The notes under the pieces: model-generated
What the model was told of the DNA's origin: nothing
Database searches by the model: none
Seen by the model: only the letters and a program-made list of their open reading frames with translations
Shown here: positions 1 to 12,000 of the stretch, piece by piece
How positions within the stretch are numbered: position 1 is the first letter of the stretch
Layout: every line of letters starts with the position of its first letter
Position numbers and translations under genes: made by a program
NCBI RefSeq assembly: GCF_914767665.1
Contig: NC_059504.1
Coordinates: 44,113,720-44,177,719, forward strand
Direction of reading: 5' to 3'
From: Harmonia axyridis
Taxonomy: Eukaryota; Arthropoda; Insecta; Coleoptera; Coccinellidae
Length of the DNA stretch: 64,000 nt

Positions 1-88
1 AATAGTAAGTGGGAATAATGGACCTAAGTACTATTTATTCTATTATGTACCTTGACGCAAAATAAGGATATTGGAATTAACTTTACAG

Positions 89-218
89 TTACAATTGTTG
101 TGGTGTCAAGATTGGTATATAGAAAAGGAGTTGATTTAACTGCCCAAATTATACCAGAGATGTGCAATAAATTTGAAGATGTTAATTTCTTGATTGCGGG
201 AGATGGACCAAAAAGATG
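89..218 (+). CDS. PIGA: PIGA exon: glycosyltransferase core start
   Basis: Acceptor ctttacag and donor TG|GTGAGA. The exon begins with the last two bases of a codon and encodes the segment ITIVVVSRLVYRKGVD through GDGPKRW (the final codon is split). This is the start of the C-terminal Rossmann-like half of the GT4 fold, with the donor-sugar binding loop. Confidence 0.9.
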
Positions 219-2085
219 GTGAGAGGATTTTCAACTTATTTTTTAGATATTCAAAAAAAATTTCTTTGAAAAATTTCCTTGAAAATATGTAGAATTAATC
301 AAATAATTTTAACAAATTTTTTTTGTAAATTATGATATATTCTAAGATCAGACTTTTTGAGGTTGTTAGAAGAGATAAGAGAGAGAAAAGGTCTCCAAGA
401 TCGAGTTACTCTATTAGGAGGTTTGGAGCATTCTCAAGTTAGAAATGTCCTAGTGAAAGGACACATATTTTTGAATACCTCTTTAACAGAAGCTTATTGT
501 ATGGCAATTGTTGAAGCTGCATCTTGTGGGTAAAAAAATTAATGATTTAAAATTTTGACTACCTATTATTGAATATAATTTTTAGTCTGAAAGTTGTGTC
601 AACAAAAGTGGGAGGAATACCAGAGGTCTTACCTTCAGATTTGATATATTTAGCAGAACCAACAGTCAGTTCCATAGTAAGAGGTACGTTCTGAGCGCTT
701 GTATCCTAAACAGAGTGTTTTATTATTTCATTACTTTGCCATTCAGTCTAAGAGTGTAAACATGATAACTTTTGAAAACAAAATTATTAGTCTGTAAAAA
801 AAATAATTGCAAAAAAAATGATTACTTTTTTTCAGAATTGTGTAGTGCAATAAGAGATTTGAAATTAGGCAAAACAATCTGTCCCTATGAATGTAACAAG
901 AGGATCAGAAGTTATTATAATTGGGAAAATGTATCATCAAGAACAGAAGTTGTTTATGGAACAATTTCACAAGAATCTAAACAACACTTGGGTAAAAAAC
1001 TGAGAAGGTAACTATCTCCTTGATAAAAATATATAGTGACAGGAACTTCACTTCAGTACTTACAATTTTCATATATACAGGTTGTTCCTCAATTGGAAGT
1101 ACAAAGGAAGATGAGAGATTCCTTAGATAATCAAAAAAAAATATGGCTCCCAAAACATTTTGTTTTCCAGATAGAGGGTGTTTCTTGTAGTTCTACTTTT
1201 TTGTGATTATTATACCAGTTTATCGAATCTTCATTAATTTTCATTACAGATTAGATAAATAAGTACCAAAACTTATAATTAAATTATTCATTACAGCTTA
1301 ATAACTGAATCTTTATAATAATTTGGATTTTTCTGAGGATTACAAGAAAAATTTTCGAAATTTTTTTCTCAAAATCGGTAGCATACACAAAACTACAAGA
1401 AACCAAAGAGTGTATTACTGGAAATATCTTGTGAAGGGAAGGTGCTATGAGAAAAAAACTTGAAAAAAAATCAATCTTTAAAACCCTGTATTTTGAAAAC
1501 AGAGCATTTGCAGGTCCATATTAATAGGAATTTTTATCTTAAAATCCGACGAATCTGTCATTTTCATTTGTACTTCCAATTTAAGAACACCCCTTATAAG
1601 ATGTGATAAGGAAAGAGAGAAAAGACTTTGATAATTTTTTTGATTAGATTAGAGTTTTTTTTAGAAAGACAGTTCGATTGAAAGTTATGTACACTCTCAA
1701 AAAAATCTAAACGTCAATAGTTCAAATACCTACCTTCAAGTTCTTTGGTTGTCCTTGAGACATGTTGTGAATCTAAAAACCACTTGAACCAAAGGAATCC
1801 ACAGATATATTTTCCCAAAAAATAAATTTTAATTTGAATAGTAATTAATTTTAGTTGATGAATTTTATGTAGTCTGTATAGTTTTGTTGCCATATATTTA
1901 ATTTTTATCTTTTCAGCTATCTCTCAAGTGGAGTGTGGCCTTTCTTATTGGTGGTGAGTTTATGTTACTTGATAATACAGTTCTTAGAAGTTCTAGTGCC
2001 CAGAACCAACATAGATTATGCAAGGGATATTAAATTAAAAGAGAAGAAAATTAAAAAGTTTCTTGAAAATGAAAACACCAAATAA
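89..2085 (+). CDS. PIGA: PIG-A, C-terminal part (5 coding exons; 5' end outside window)
   Basis: Catalytic subunit of the GPI-GlcNAc transferase, which adds GlcNAc from UDP-GlcNAc to phosphatidylinositol at the ER membrane as the first step of GPI-anchor synthesis (family knowledge). Exons 89-218, 362-529, 586-683, 836-1007 and 1917-2085 join in phase with GT-AG introns and encode 244 residues. The glycosyltransferase-4 C-terminal half is clear: VVVSRLVYRKG, the AGDGPKR nucleotide-sugar loop, and an E-x7-E motif in LTEAYCMAIVEAASCG. Near the C-terminus a hydrophobic stretch (WPFLLVVSLCYLIIQFLEVL) fits the single ER membrane anchor. A short lysine-rich tail follows and ends at TAA 2083-2085. 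The last intron (1008-1916) is enlarged by inverted-repeat elements. The gene converges on the GEF gene. Identity is confident; only the N-terminal exons are missing. Confidence 0.93.
362..529 (+). CDS. PIGA: PIGA exon: E-x7-E catalytic motif
   Basis: Acceptor tttttgag and donor GTAAAA. Encodes LLEEIRERKGL through TEAYCMAIVEAASCG. It carries the GT4 E-x7-E motif (E-AYCMAIV-E). Phase matches both neighbouring exons: TG+G completes Trp and GG+T completes Gly. Confidence 0.9.
586..683 (+). CDS. PIGA: PIGA exon: VGGIPEVLP segment
   Basis: Acceptor aatttttag and donor GTACGT. Encodes LKVVSTKVGGIPEVLP and the following PTVSSIVR. VGGIPEVLP is the strongly conserved PIG-A/GT4 signature after the catalytic glutamates. 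Confidence 0.9.
836..1007 (+). CDS. PIGA: PIGA exon: end of catalytic domain
   Basis: Acceptor tttttttcag and donor GTAACT. Encodes ELCSAIRDLKLGK through SKQHLGKKLRR. The YYNWENVSSRTEVVY helix is typical of the region just before the PIG-A membrane anchor. Confidence 0.85.
1079..1594. mobile_element. TIR element (MITE) in last PIGA intron, with an inner inverted repeat
   Basis: The ends are inverted copies: left CAGGTTGTTCCTCAATTGGA and right TCCAATTTAAGAACACCCC, sharing the AATTGGAAGTACAAA core. TATA or TATA-like bases lie at both borders, which suggests TA target duplication as in Tc1/mariner MITEs. A second inverted pair lies inside (about 1176-1205 and 1385-1410, TTTCTTGTAGTT against AACTACAAGAAA), so one element may be nested in another. 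No coding potential is seen. Confidence 0.6.
1917..2085 (+). CDS. PIGA: PIGA last exon: membrane anchor and tail
   Basis: Acceptor atcttttcag; AG+C completes Ser. Encodes YLSSGVWPFLLVVSL onward, a hydrophobic ER anchor followed by about 30 polar, lysine-rich residues, then TAA. A canonical AATAAA sits downstream at 2220-2225. Confidence 0.85.
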
Positions 2086-2915
2086 TATTAATTTTACACA
2101 AATGAAGTTTTATAGTTTTATGTTGTTATTTTATGTCTCGACTTTGAAAAAATCAGAAGGAGTATAAATTATTTTTGGTACTGTCAATTTCTAGTCTTTT
2201 GCTAATGTATTATGCTGGCAATAAATTTCTCATATAATATTTTAGTTTTATTTCTTACTTGGGTATTTTTGAGGTTGAATATTACTTACTAATAATAAAG
2301 AATTTATTATGTCATTCAATAAATATAACAAAGATACTTATGCATTTTATATTAATAATTAAAATTAACTTACAGCATTCTTGCAACAAAAATAAATATC
2401 GTTATTTTATACCAAAATATAAAAGTCATTGTACTATTTCGTTTAAAATCATTGAACATTTTCTTATTTAAGCGATCACTCAATAAATACAGGAAAGTAG
2501 ACGAATAAGCCCAGGAAAAACCAAAAAGAACGTACAAATATTTTCCACAAGGCTTATTGCGTCTTCTTCAGTAGTACAATATGTACTTAACAAACAATGT
2601 TTACTCTCGAATATAAAAGTTTTTCAAACATTAGGCCTGTTTCAAAAATTTATCAAGGTACAATATTGCTTACCCTCATTAAGGAATGTAATTGGAATGT
2701 TTTCAATTTTTCCTCATCTAATATTACATAGTAATTATTGTTTCATTTTTGATATTGTGGTAATTACCATTTGGTCCACATCGTTTTCAGGTGAAATAAA
2801 ACCCAAGTGGACTTCAAGTGACTAAATTAATCAAGTAATCTAGTATTTCTAGTACTTGACACACTAAAAAATAGATCACTATCATAATAAAATAAATCAG
2901 GTCTAAAAACGAATG
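2086..2915. other. Intergenic tail-to-tail spacer
   Basis: Holds the 3' UTRs of PIGA (plus) and the GEF gene (minus). Plus-strand AATAAA occurs at 2220-2225. Minus-strand AATAAA (TTTATT on plus) occurs at about 2247-2252 and 2307-2312, so the two transcripts may end close to, or overlap, each other. No ORF or recognisable repeat. Confidence 0.5.
2220..2225 (+). terminator. PIGA: Candidate PIGA polyadenylation signal
   Basis: Canonical AATAAA, 135 bases after the PIGA stop codon, with T-rich sequence following. The minus-strand gene has its own candidate signal only about 25 bases further on. Confidence 0.5.
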
Positions 2916-3008
2916 CTAGGTATGGTCCTCGTTAATAGGCCTTTGTTCCAAACTATTGCAGTTCCAAGATAAGCGTTTATGTATACTGGCATCCCTGTTG
3001 CGGTCTTT
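2916..3008 (-). CDS. PLEKHG5: GEF last coding exon
   Basis: Acceptor ttgaatttccag at 3009-3012. Phase 0, 30 codons (KDRNRDASIHKRLSWNCNSL onward) then TAG at 2916-2918. Inferred from splice acceptor and phase; no homologue recalled for this tail. Confidence 0.68.
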   Translation of the reverse strand, partial: KDRNRDASIHKRLSWNCNSLEQRPINEDHT

Positions 3009-6000
3009 CTGGAAATTCAAGAAGAACAAAATGTTAATCGTTCAATCTGAGAATTAGGAAGTCCAAAGATACTAAAGCATATAAAAAATGAAATGGTATG
3101 CAATTGACAAATTTGCATATTCGCTGTATTTTTTTATTAAATTTTGAAGTAATCAATGCATAATATTTTTTCTTACTTTTATGTCATCCACAACACCAGC
3201 AGTATAATATCTTTTGTCATGTCTGTATGACCTCTTCATTGCTTGTCTGTGGTAACCTCTACTAAAAGACTCACAATGATCATCAGATTGTGAGGCACCT
3301 GTAAGAATGATATTCTGATAATTTGTTGGATACTCGATATCACATCCACAATATATGGACAAACCACAATATCCAAATGAGATAAAAATGAAGAAAATCT
3401 AGATAAAGAGAGAGAATAAAGCATAGAGTGCAATCGCTAAAAACTAAAACTAGTTCCATTCTATAGTGACGATGTAGTTTTGAAGTTTTGCGTTAAGTTT
3501 CTTTTACAGTTCTTTAGAGATTAGCCTTTTCTAAAGTTGAGGCAAAAAAGAAGAGGCATTTTCCATAAATCAATAAAGTACTTTAATACAAAACTTGCAA
3601 AACTTTATAATCACAAAGAGAAAACTCACAGAAACTCTTTTTACGTTGGCTCACAGTGTTCTTCTTCTAGTGTGAACAAAACAGAAATAGAAATGCGATT
3701 ATTCAATATTCAACGAAGGAATACTAAATTCTTGTCCCATTCTACAGCAAAATTCCATTTTCCTGAAGGTTATCATTCTCACTATCATTTATAAGAGCGT
3801 GGGACAAGAATAAGTTTAGTATAGATTGAACTTACCCGCTATAACTGGTACGTCGAAGTCGTTACTGCTAGGTATCTGCTGACTACAACTTGCCGAAGAA
3901 CTAAGGTGCCTGGTTTTGATGAGTGGTGGGTTTTTATTTTGACTAATCGCCAATCCTCGTCTCAGATTGGCCCTTGTCGGAGAAGGTGGAGGATAAGATA
4001 TCCCTCTTTGAGTCGGACTCAACAACTGACTACTATTCTTATTGCTTGGTACCGACAAGGTATTTTGGTTCAAACTAAGGCTCATACTTCCTACGTTTGG
4101 AGAACCCAACGTAAGGTTTGGAAGACTTTGGCCCAGACTGTTGAAGGGCTGCACCGATAGGGTGTTCGGTGTTTTGTGGAAGAGTCGGTTCTTGAACGAG
4201 TTCTTCTGGGAGACCGGACTCTTGTCCGGAGGAAGGGGTTGAACTCCTTCGTCGCTGGATATTGAACCAGTTCTGTCTGCGTCGATGGATACTGGTTTGG
4301 AAGGATCTTTCATCGAGGCTATCGAAGACTGGTCGTTCATTTCGACAGATCCGCTGTAAGAGGATTGACAATTTAATTTTTGGTTGGTTGAAATGAAATT
4401 ATACAAGGTTTTTCGTATTTATACGTATGCATTTTTGAGACGTATTATTATTATTTGAATTGGTGTCGTCATTCGGTTAGACTAAAGAGAACCGCGACCA
4501 CTTGGATCTTTTGTTCTTAACTCTGCCCCTTCATACAAACCCAAGGAGGCTGTCGATACTGTTAAAGAAACCGACAATATCTTTAGGAGCGTCGGCTGTG
4601 TCCTCGTGAGTATTCAGGACAGATTTTCCCATAAGAGTGGTTCTTCGGCCTGTCAACCCAGGACTTTTGCCAACCATGTGTTCGGCTGTTTTTACCTCCA
4701 TTCCACAGAGCCTGCCAATCTCATCTGCTGACTTACCTATGCGGTAAAAAAGATATTTGCACCGACAGTGGCCTGTCAAAAGTGCCACCATTACCTGAAG
4801 CTCAGCTCGTGGCAGCTTCAAGAGCTTCCTGGTATAGGTCGATGAAAGCACCACGAATTTCTTTGCCTGAGCAATAACAGAAGTGTTGCTCCAGAGGGTT
4901 ATTCGATTCTCCAACTCCCATTGTTGGAACCCTGCCTTATATTGGTCTTTTTCAACCACCCAGAAGGGATCAAGGCCAACAGATGTTAACATTGATGCTC
5001 TTACCGTACGTTCATCGCATCTTTCATTTCCTTCAATCCCATAATGCCCTGTGTAAGATTTACTCTATTGCCTCTGGCCAGTTGCTTAAGAGTATTACGG
5101 CACTCCTATGTGTCAGCAGAGACTCTTTGAGATTTTTTTAAGTTTCTTGAGCACACGTATATACCTAGTGTCTCGGTTTGTAAAATAGAGGCCTCACTTC
5201 CCAGGGCTTTGGAAATCATCAGTTTAGGTGCGTATACTCCAGTGCCTAAGCCTCTCTCTGATTTTGATCCATTGGTATATTTTAAATCGTATAGTATTTG
5301 AAAAATAAGTGAAATTCATTTAATTAAATATCATTCTTCAAATACATTCCTATATAGCTATAACAATTTCATCGAATGTCAATGGAACCATGTATAGTAT
5401 ACCTTCGAAAAGTTCTAGATATAACCGGTTGGCATGATTTGTATAACACAGTTCATCCATTATTTTTGCAATATTTTTTTATTTTTTTCGACGAAAGAAT
5501 TATTATCTAGGAAAATCGATGAAATCCCCAAGATTAAGGTGAACAGACTTACCTATGGCTGTGTGCAAGGCTGGAAACTCTACTAGCTCGCGAGGAGGTG
5601 GCTAGTGGAGATCTGGGAGCTAGCTGAAGACTATGATAATCACTTTCTAAATTTTCTATACTAATATCGGCATCCAGACTCTCGTCCACATAGCTCATCT
5701 GCCTAGCTTGAGCATATAAGCTCTGCGCTTTGGATATACCGTCTCTCCAGCCCTGAAAATAAGATTACGTTAGGTTGAGAGAAATAATCGAACCAATCAC
5801 ATTAATTTACTACCTTGATCTTTTTAGGGTCGTTATTCTGCAAAATAAAAGCAGCCACAGCCATGTCGAATTCGTTTTTGTAGATCAAACCCAAACTTGG
5901 GGTTTCCTTGTTCAGTTCTGAAACCACCAGTCGGTCTACCAGATAAGGTTGTCTCACTACCCTCATTGTGGCGCCACCCTTTTTCGTGGAGGGCTTACAG

Positions 6001-9000
6001 ATGAGCAGCATATCGGTCAGGAGGAAGCAGTGTACCTCCATCTATAAACGGTAATTTTTTAGCTATATTTCATTTCCGAATTAGAGTTTTAATCAATCGA
6101 AAAAAAAATTCTTATCCTTAAGCGAATTATTAAGTGTAAGGGGGAAGTTCCTAACAAATCAATATCCGAACATGACTAACCTTTGAGGCACCGCTGTCCT
6201 TCAGCTTAAGGTCGCCTTCGAGGAGAAGATGACGCTTTCTCTCCACGGGACAATTGAGCATCGGCCGATTCAGGTCGAACTGCGTCAAGGTCTTGTCCTT
6301 TTTCAACAGCTTTTCTATGTCGTCGTCCTTAGAGTCCTATAACAAGTGTCGGAATCTTATTATCTGGGGCCGATGTCACTTCATCAATACAGGGAGGATT
6401 CTTGGATAAAAGCAGATGGGGGGATTCCCCTTTGAGATTAGAAGGAGGATTGAATTTTTGGCCGTTGTAAGGGCGAGATCTGAAGAAACCACTAGAGTTT
6501 TGATTACGCTGGTCTCGTGATTTCCGGAGGGGGAATGAATGGCCCCAAGTGAAAAATGAATTTATTCGACGCAAATATTTGGAAAAATGATGTGATGGTG
6601 AAGATTTTACTTACCACGATGTCATAGCTTTCTATCCTTGCGATGATTCCTTTTAGTCGTTCCTTGTCCTGCTTGTGTTTCAAACTGGAATTTACATTAT
6701 TTACGAAATCGTCGACCATTTTTATCTGAAACAAAAACAAGTTTTTATTACAAAACGTTTCAGTTACCGTAGGTTCATGAATTGATTTGATAATGAAATA
6801 TTGAAACAGGCGCGGATCCAGGCTCCACTTTTGGGGGGGGAACTTTTTGATACTCAAAACACTGAAAATGTGGATCCCAGACACTTTCGCCATTTTGGGA
6901 CGTCTTTTTTTTTGCCGTTCATAGATATGGATCTTCCCAAAATGTATTGAAGGTGAAATTTTTGCTGATATTGTAATTATTTGAGCCTAAGTATGTCAAA
7001 TTCTAGGAGGGACGGCAAAATTTAAGAGGTGCCTGGGTCATTTGGGAGGGGAACGTTCCCCCAGTTCCTCCCCCGTGGATCCGCGCCTGTATTGAAACAT
7101 TTCTTTCATCATTCATTAGATGCATTGATGTTAATGGTCACTAAATATTATAATCTATTTGAATATATAAACTATCATTTGATGTACCTAATGCTAATGT
7201 TTATGATAAATAAATATTAGATATAAACATTTTACACCGGATTCCCTCCGAACTTGATCACTCTGTATCTCTATTATTATGGAGAACAATGGAAATAGGT
7301 TGTATTTAATTTCTTTCCTTAATTAAAAACAATCTATTAGTATAGTTCATCACTCTAAGAAGTCGTAAAAAATGTATGAATTCTTACAATTTTTACTTTT
7401 ATACTAATTCAATCCATTTTGACACAATCAGTTTTGAATTGAATGAAAATATTTCTAATAATGGTTTCAGCATAATGGTTTCTTGGTTGCAATGGCAAAA
7501 GAAAATATCTTCGCCTGAAACCTTCCATTTCTGATAATAATAAGCAAAATTATCGATGATATGAAAAACGATATAAGTCAAACTACCGCCACGGCTACGG
7601 TTGCAGCACCATAAACTTTTCATAGAATTTTCCATAACCAATTCGCATATTTGAGGCTGTATGTCTTTGAGAACTTCACGAATTTAATCTTTAAGGTTTT
7701 GGATCAATTGTGGTATATTGGCAGAGATAGGTATTATATTTCATGTGGCCTCGAAGAAAACATTAAATCACAAGATCTTGGTGGCCAATTGTGATAACCA
7801 AAGATTGATCGGAAATGCATTTTACTAATGGAACTTTCGAATTTTGAGATCAAAAATGTTTTTAATATATATATATATGATCTACATGCATTTTACCTTT
7901 CAGTGTTTGGATTTCAAATAAAAATACATTCCATTAAATAAACCTATGATCTAATGAATTTTTTCCATTCTGCCCTATTAGTAGCTAACTCTTTCGCTTC
8001 TTTTAGGTTCTTTCCTCTCCTCTGTATTTCTCTCATTATTGCCCCATCTCAAGTCTGTTGTGGTATTCCTCTCTTTGGCTTCTTTTCTATTCTCGCCTCC
8101 CATACGTTTTTAACTTGTCTATCATCTTCCATACGCTGTAAGTGTCCCCACCATCCTATCTGTCTCTCTCCCACATATGATTCAAGTGAATTCACCTTTA
8201 TTTTCGTACATCTTCATTCTTTACTCGGTCTATTCCTGTTATTCCCTTTATTCCCCTTAAAAATTTCATCTCCATTGTCTGTAGGTTACTTTTAGTAATC
8301 AGTATGTAAGCACAGGTCCGAATATTGTTTTATACAGTGTCCTCTTCGTTTTCGTGCTAATTTCCTTCTTCCTCAAGAATTTCCTATTCAATGCATGGTG
8401 TAGTTTACCCGCTTCGTCGATTCTATCTTCTATGTCAGGTTCTTGTTTTCTATTGTTGTCGATTTTTACCCACAGACAATCATGTTTTTAATCATGAATG
8501 TAATTACAAGTGTTTTACCTTCGGAAGATTCGGAAGCAATTTATTTTTTTTTCGATTTTCGTTCCTAAAGCAGATTTATCAACAGAAAATGCTGAATTAA
8601 ACAGCACCCAAAATAACAGGACATTTCAGACCGAACAGGGCCCTCTTGAACCGCCGTTAATTCTTCCAGGGAGTCGTTTACAGGACTCGACGGAGTGATG
8701 AATACGATAATCCGGAAAAAAATCCGTGTACATCCCGAGGATGAATGGCGGTTTAGGACTTGAAAAATTTCAATCTCGAGGAGAGAAATGTGGCCGGTTT
8801 TGGTTTAGGAGGGAATCGAAAGTGAATTGATCTTTTTCTTATCTTGCAACATCATTCAGGGTAGGAAAAGAATTAATCTTCTCAAGGATCAGACCCCTGA
8901 TATTTTTCACAAAGACTGCTCTCAGGAAATATCACAATTAAATAGAAAACACGAGGATTGTTCATTATTTCGAGACTTGCGGGGGTTTTCCAATATGAGG

Positions 9001-12000
9001 TTTCATTTAGAATAGCCCGCCATCTGGACAGTTGTCATTTTTGACATGTGACAAGTGAAAACTACGTCATTTTTAAAAATGGAACGATGCACGCTTCAAA
9101 AACGCATCTAAATTGTTAAAAATCACTACAATCATGGTGACAATTTTGCAGTCACAGATCGCAAAACTAAAGCACTTTTGGGTCGTTTAGAAGCCTCCTC
9201 TAAAAAAAATTGTAGATAACAATTCGAAGAAAAAAAAAATTATAAAAAATTGAAAGATTTTTAATTTTCAAAGTGGGGGTAAACCCCTTCCCCACGAGTC
9301 GGATCTAGTTACGCCACTGATTCCTTCTATTGGTGATATTTTTGGAATTATGAAAGAAACTGTTTGATTGAATATTATAGTTGTTAAAGAAATACTTACC
9401 ATCGCTTGAATATTCTCTTTCTCCACGTCTTCTTCAGTATTTTTCAATACAGCTTTTAACAGAAGGCCATATTTAGTCAGTCTTTGCATTGGTTGTACCA
9501 AAATATCCATTAATCTTAATCTAGAACAAGGAAAAAGGCATGAGTAAGTTAGATGCTTAACACATATCCCTTTCAGTGGAGACGCCAGCTTTCAAAAAGA
9601 GGGGTGGACGGTTTTTTTTGCGGCGCCATAGTACAGTGAAATTATAGTTCTGCTAATCTTGTAATTATTTCAGCCTTAGTATATCAAAATTTAGGAGGGA
9701 GGACTGCAGAATATCAGGGGAGACACGCCCCCCCCTCCTTGCCAAAGACGTATACTTCAGATTCCCCATAAACAAGCAACATTTAGATTTTTTTCTCTTT
9801 TTGGTAATTGGTTTTATACATCCATTTCAATGAAAAGTATTCACAACATCGAGATCAAATATCGATATTCAAAATGATCAATGACAGTACATGCATCGAA
9901 CTACCGACAACCATATATTAACTTGTTCCACGCAGTCAACAAAATTTTGAGTATAGCAAGAAACGTCAGAATTTCATGTGAATGATTAATGGATATACGT
10001 TGAGGTCGTTAGGACGAAAAATTCAAATTCTATTATAAAGCCATTTGTGATGAATCCTACAAAACTTTCATATTTTTTTCCTATGGAAATTGGCTCTGCA
10101 ATGAAAACAGGGGTTCCTATTTGAATTTCCAAAGTTGACCCACCTCCCCCATAAAGATGAAGGCAATGGAAAATTATTATTTAATATTTCCCAAATTATT
10201 TTTACTTGCCCATGTGGGATCCATGAGCCATGACGCAGCCCATATAAATGGCGTAAAATTAGTAAGCATCGAATGAAAGTACAGGGTGTCCCAAATTCGA
10301 AGCTCACTGAAAGTTTCTGAGAATTATAAGACTTAGACAAAAAATCTTCGAAGACTCCCGATATTTTTTCTAAATAATAATAATTCTAATAATAATAATA
10401 ATCAGAAAGCAGATCATAGATATCTTGATTCATTTTCGAGTTACAGGGCGATTCTGAAAAACGACTGTTTGAAATATTTCGCTATATCTTGGTTTCTGGT
10501 CGAGATATTCGAAAAATTCTAAAACGTTTTTTTTCAGTAATATTTATGAATTATTCGATATTCGTAACAGATTATAGAATTTAATTCCGTTTTAGAGATA
10601 TAGAGGAGAGTTGGTGTTTCTTTGAATGGAACAACCTCCCAACGCAGTTCTTTTATCCGCACATTTGTCGAGAGGCATCCTGTTAGCAGTTCCTCAAAAA
10701 TGTCATCCGTTTCCATTTTAGAAATGTGACACCCTATATATGAATATTTTTCATTTATTTGGAGATTTAATTCATTTTGCGTCTATTGCATAATTGTAAG
10801 CAAGTCATAATTGTAAGCAAGTCGTGATTTAATGTAACGTCTAAGAATGTATTTATTCTTTATGTATATGTTCTATTTAGTTAGAGTTGACTTGAAATAA
10901 TTATGGATTCAATATTTTTGATAATTCATTGTTAAAAGTCACTTCAAACAACTTTCAGGTATCCAAGTTCTTAAAAACTTCACTTTTACGTTGAAAATTT
11001 GTGCAGTAAAACTGTCTGCGCGAAAATTTGAAGTACACTTCTCAGTTTAGTTTTTAGTGGTGTTTCCGAATATTAAAACAGATTTTCGAAATTCAGATGT
11101 TACGAGGATTCAAACGATTCATAATTTTTTGTTAACCCGGACCTGGATTTTCAAGGCGGTTATTGCATGATACGTTTGGCTCTCAATTAGGAACATATTT
11201 TTCAAATATGAAGAAGATATACCGGGTGGTTCGTTTGATATGGCCTCAGAAAGATACGGGCAAAATTCATAAAACACCCTGTATCTCGGCTACGAAGACA
11301 GTAAGACCCAATAAATGGGGTATCTCCAGAACCGCTTTGGTGCCATCTATGCACCTGTGAAGTATTTCCGTTTCTCAATGAAACACCCTGTATTATAGAC
11401 AGTTCTCGAGAAGATTTCAGTGAGTATTGATTTTGAGACATCCTAAAATAAACAACGATTCAAAACGATGTTGCTCATAGACAACTGAAGAAACATCGAA
11501 TACGTTTATAAGAAAAACCGCAACAACTTTTTTTTAACCTACTCTGTGCTCGAAATACGCATCAGCACTTAAGGGTGTTCAATACCTTGTTCATACCACT
11601 GCTATTTCAGTGCTAATTTCAGTGCATTCCAATTCCAAAGTACAGGTCGGATTCATTTCATTTTTTGAGTGAACAATGACGTGATATAGTGAACTTGAAG
11701 ATCCCGTCTCGATTTCCAAAAAAAAATCGATAGTATTCCGCAAATCGAACTTTGAAATTGAACACTTTCTTTAAATGACTATTCAGCTTCAGAGAGACTT
11801 CTCATTTCAAGTAACTCATCCACAAATGTTCAGTGATATTATGTGTTTTGAATTGGTGCAAAAATTTTTTTAAAATTGCTTGATTTGCTCTAATTGTAGA
11901 TGATTTTCATATGGAATTATGCTTTTTGGAACGCCTCCCAAAGGTTTACGCCTTTTTGCAACATGAACGCCAATAGAATCTTGGACTGTATTTTATGGCT

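Noticed and set aside
772..1011. 79-residue ORF starting with Met at 772
   Set aside because: Its first half is intron; only 836-1007 is PIGA exon, as shown by the acceptor TTTTTTTCAG and phase.
4075..4371. 98-residue minus ORF and plus ORFs at 3906-4242
   Set aside because: Shadows of the GEF tail exon in other frames.
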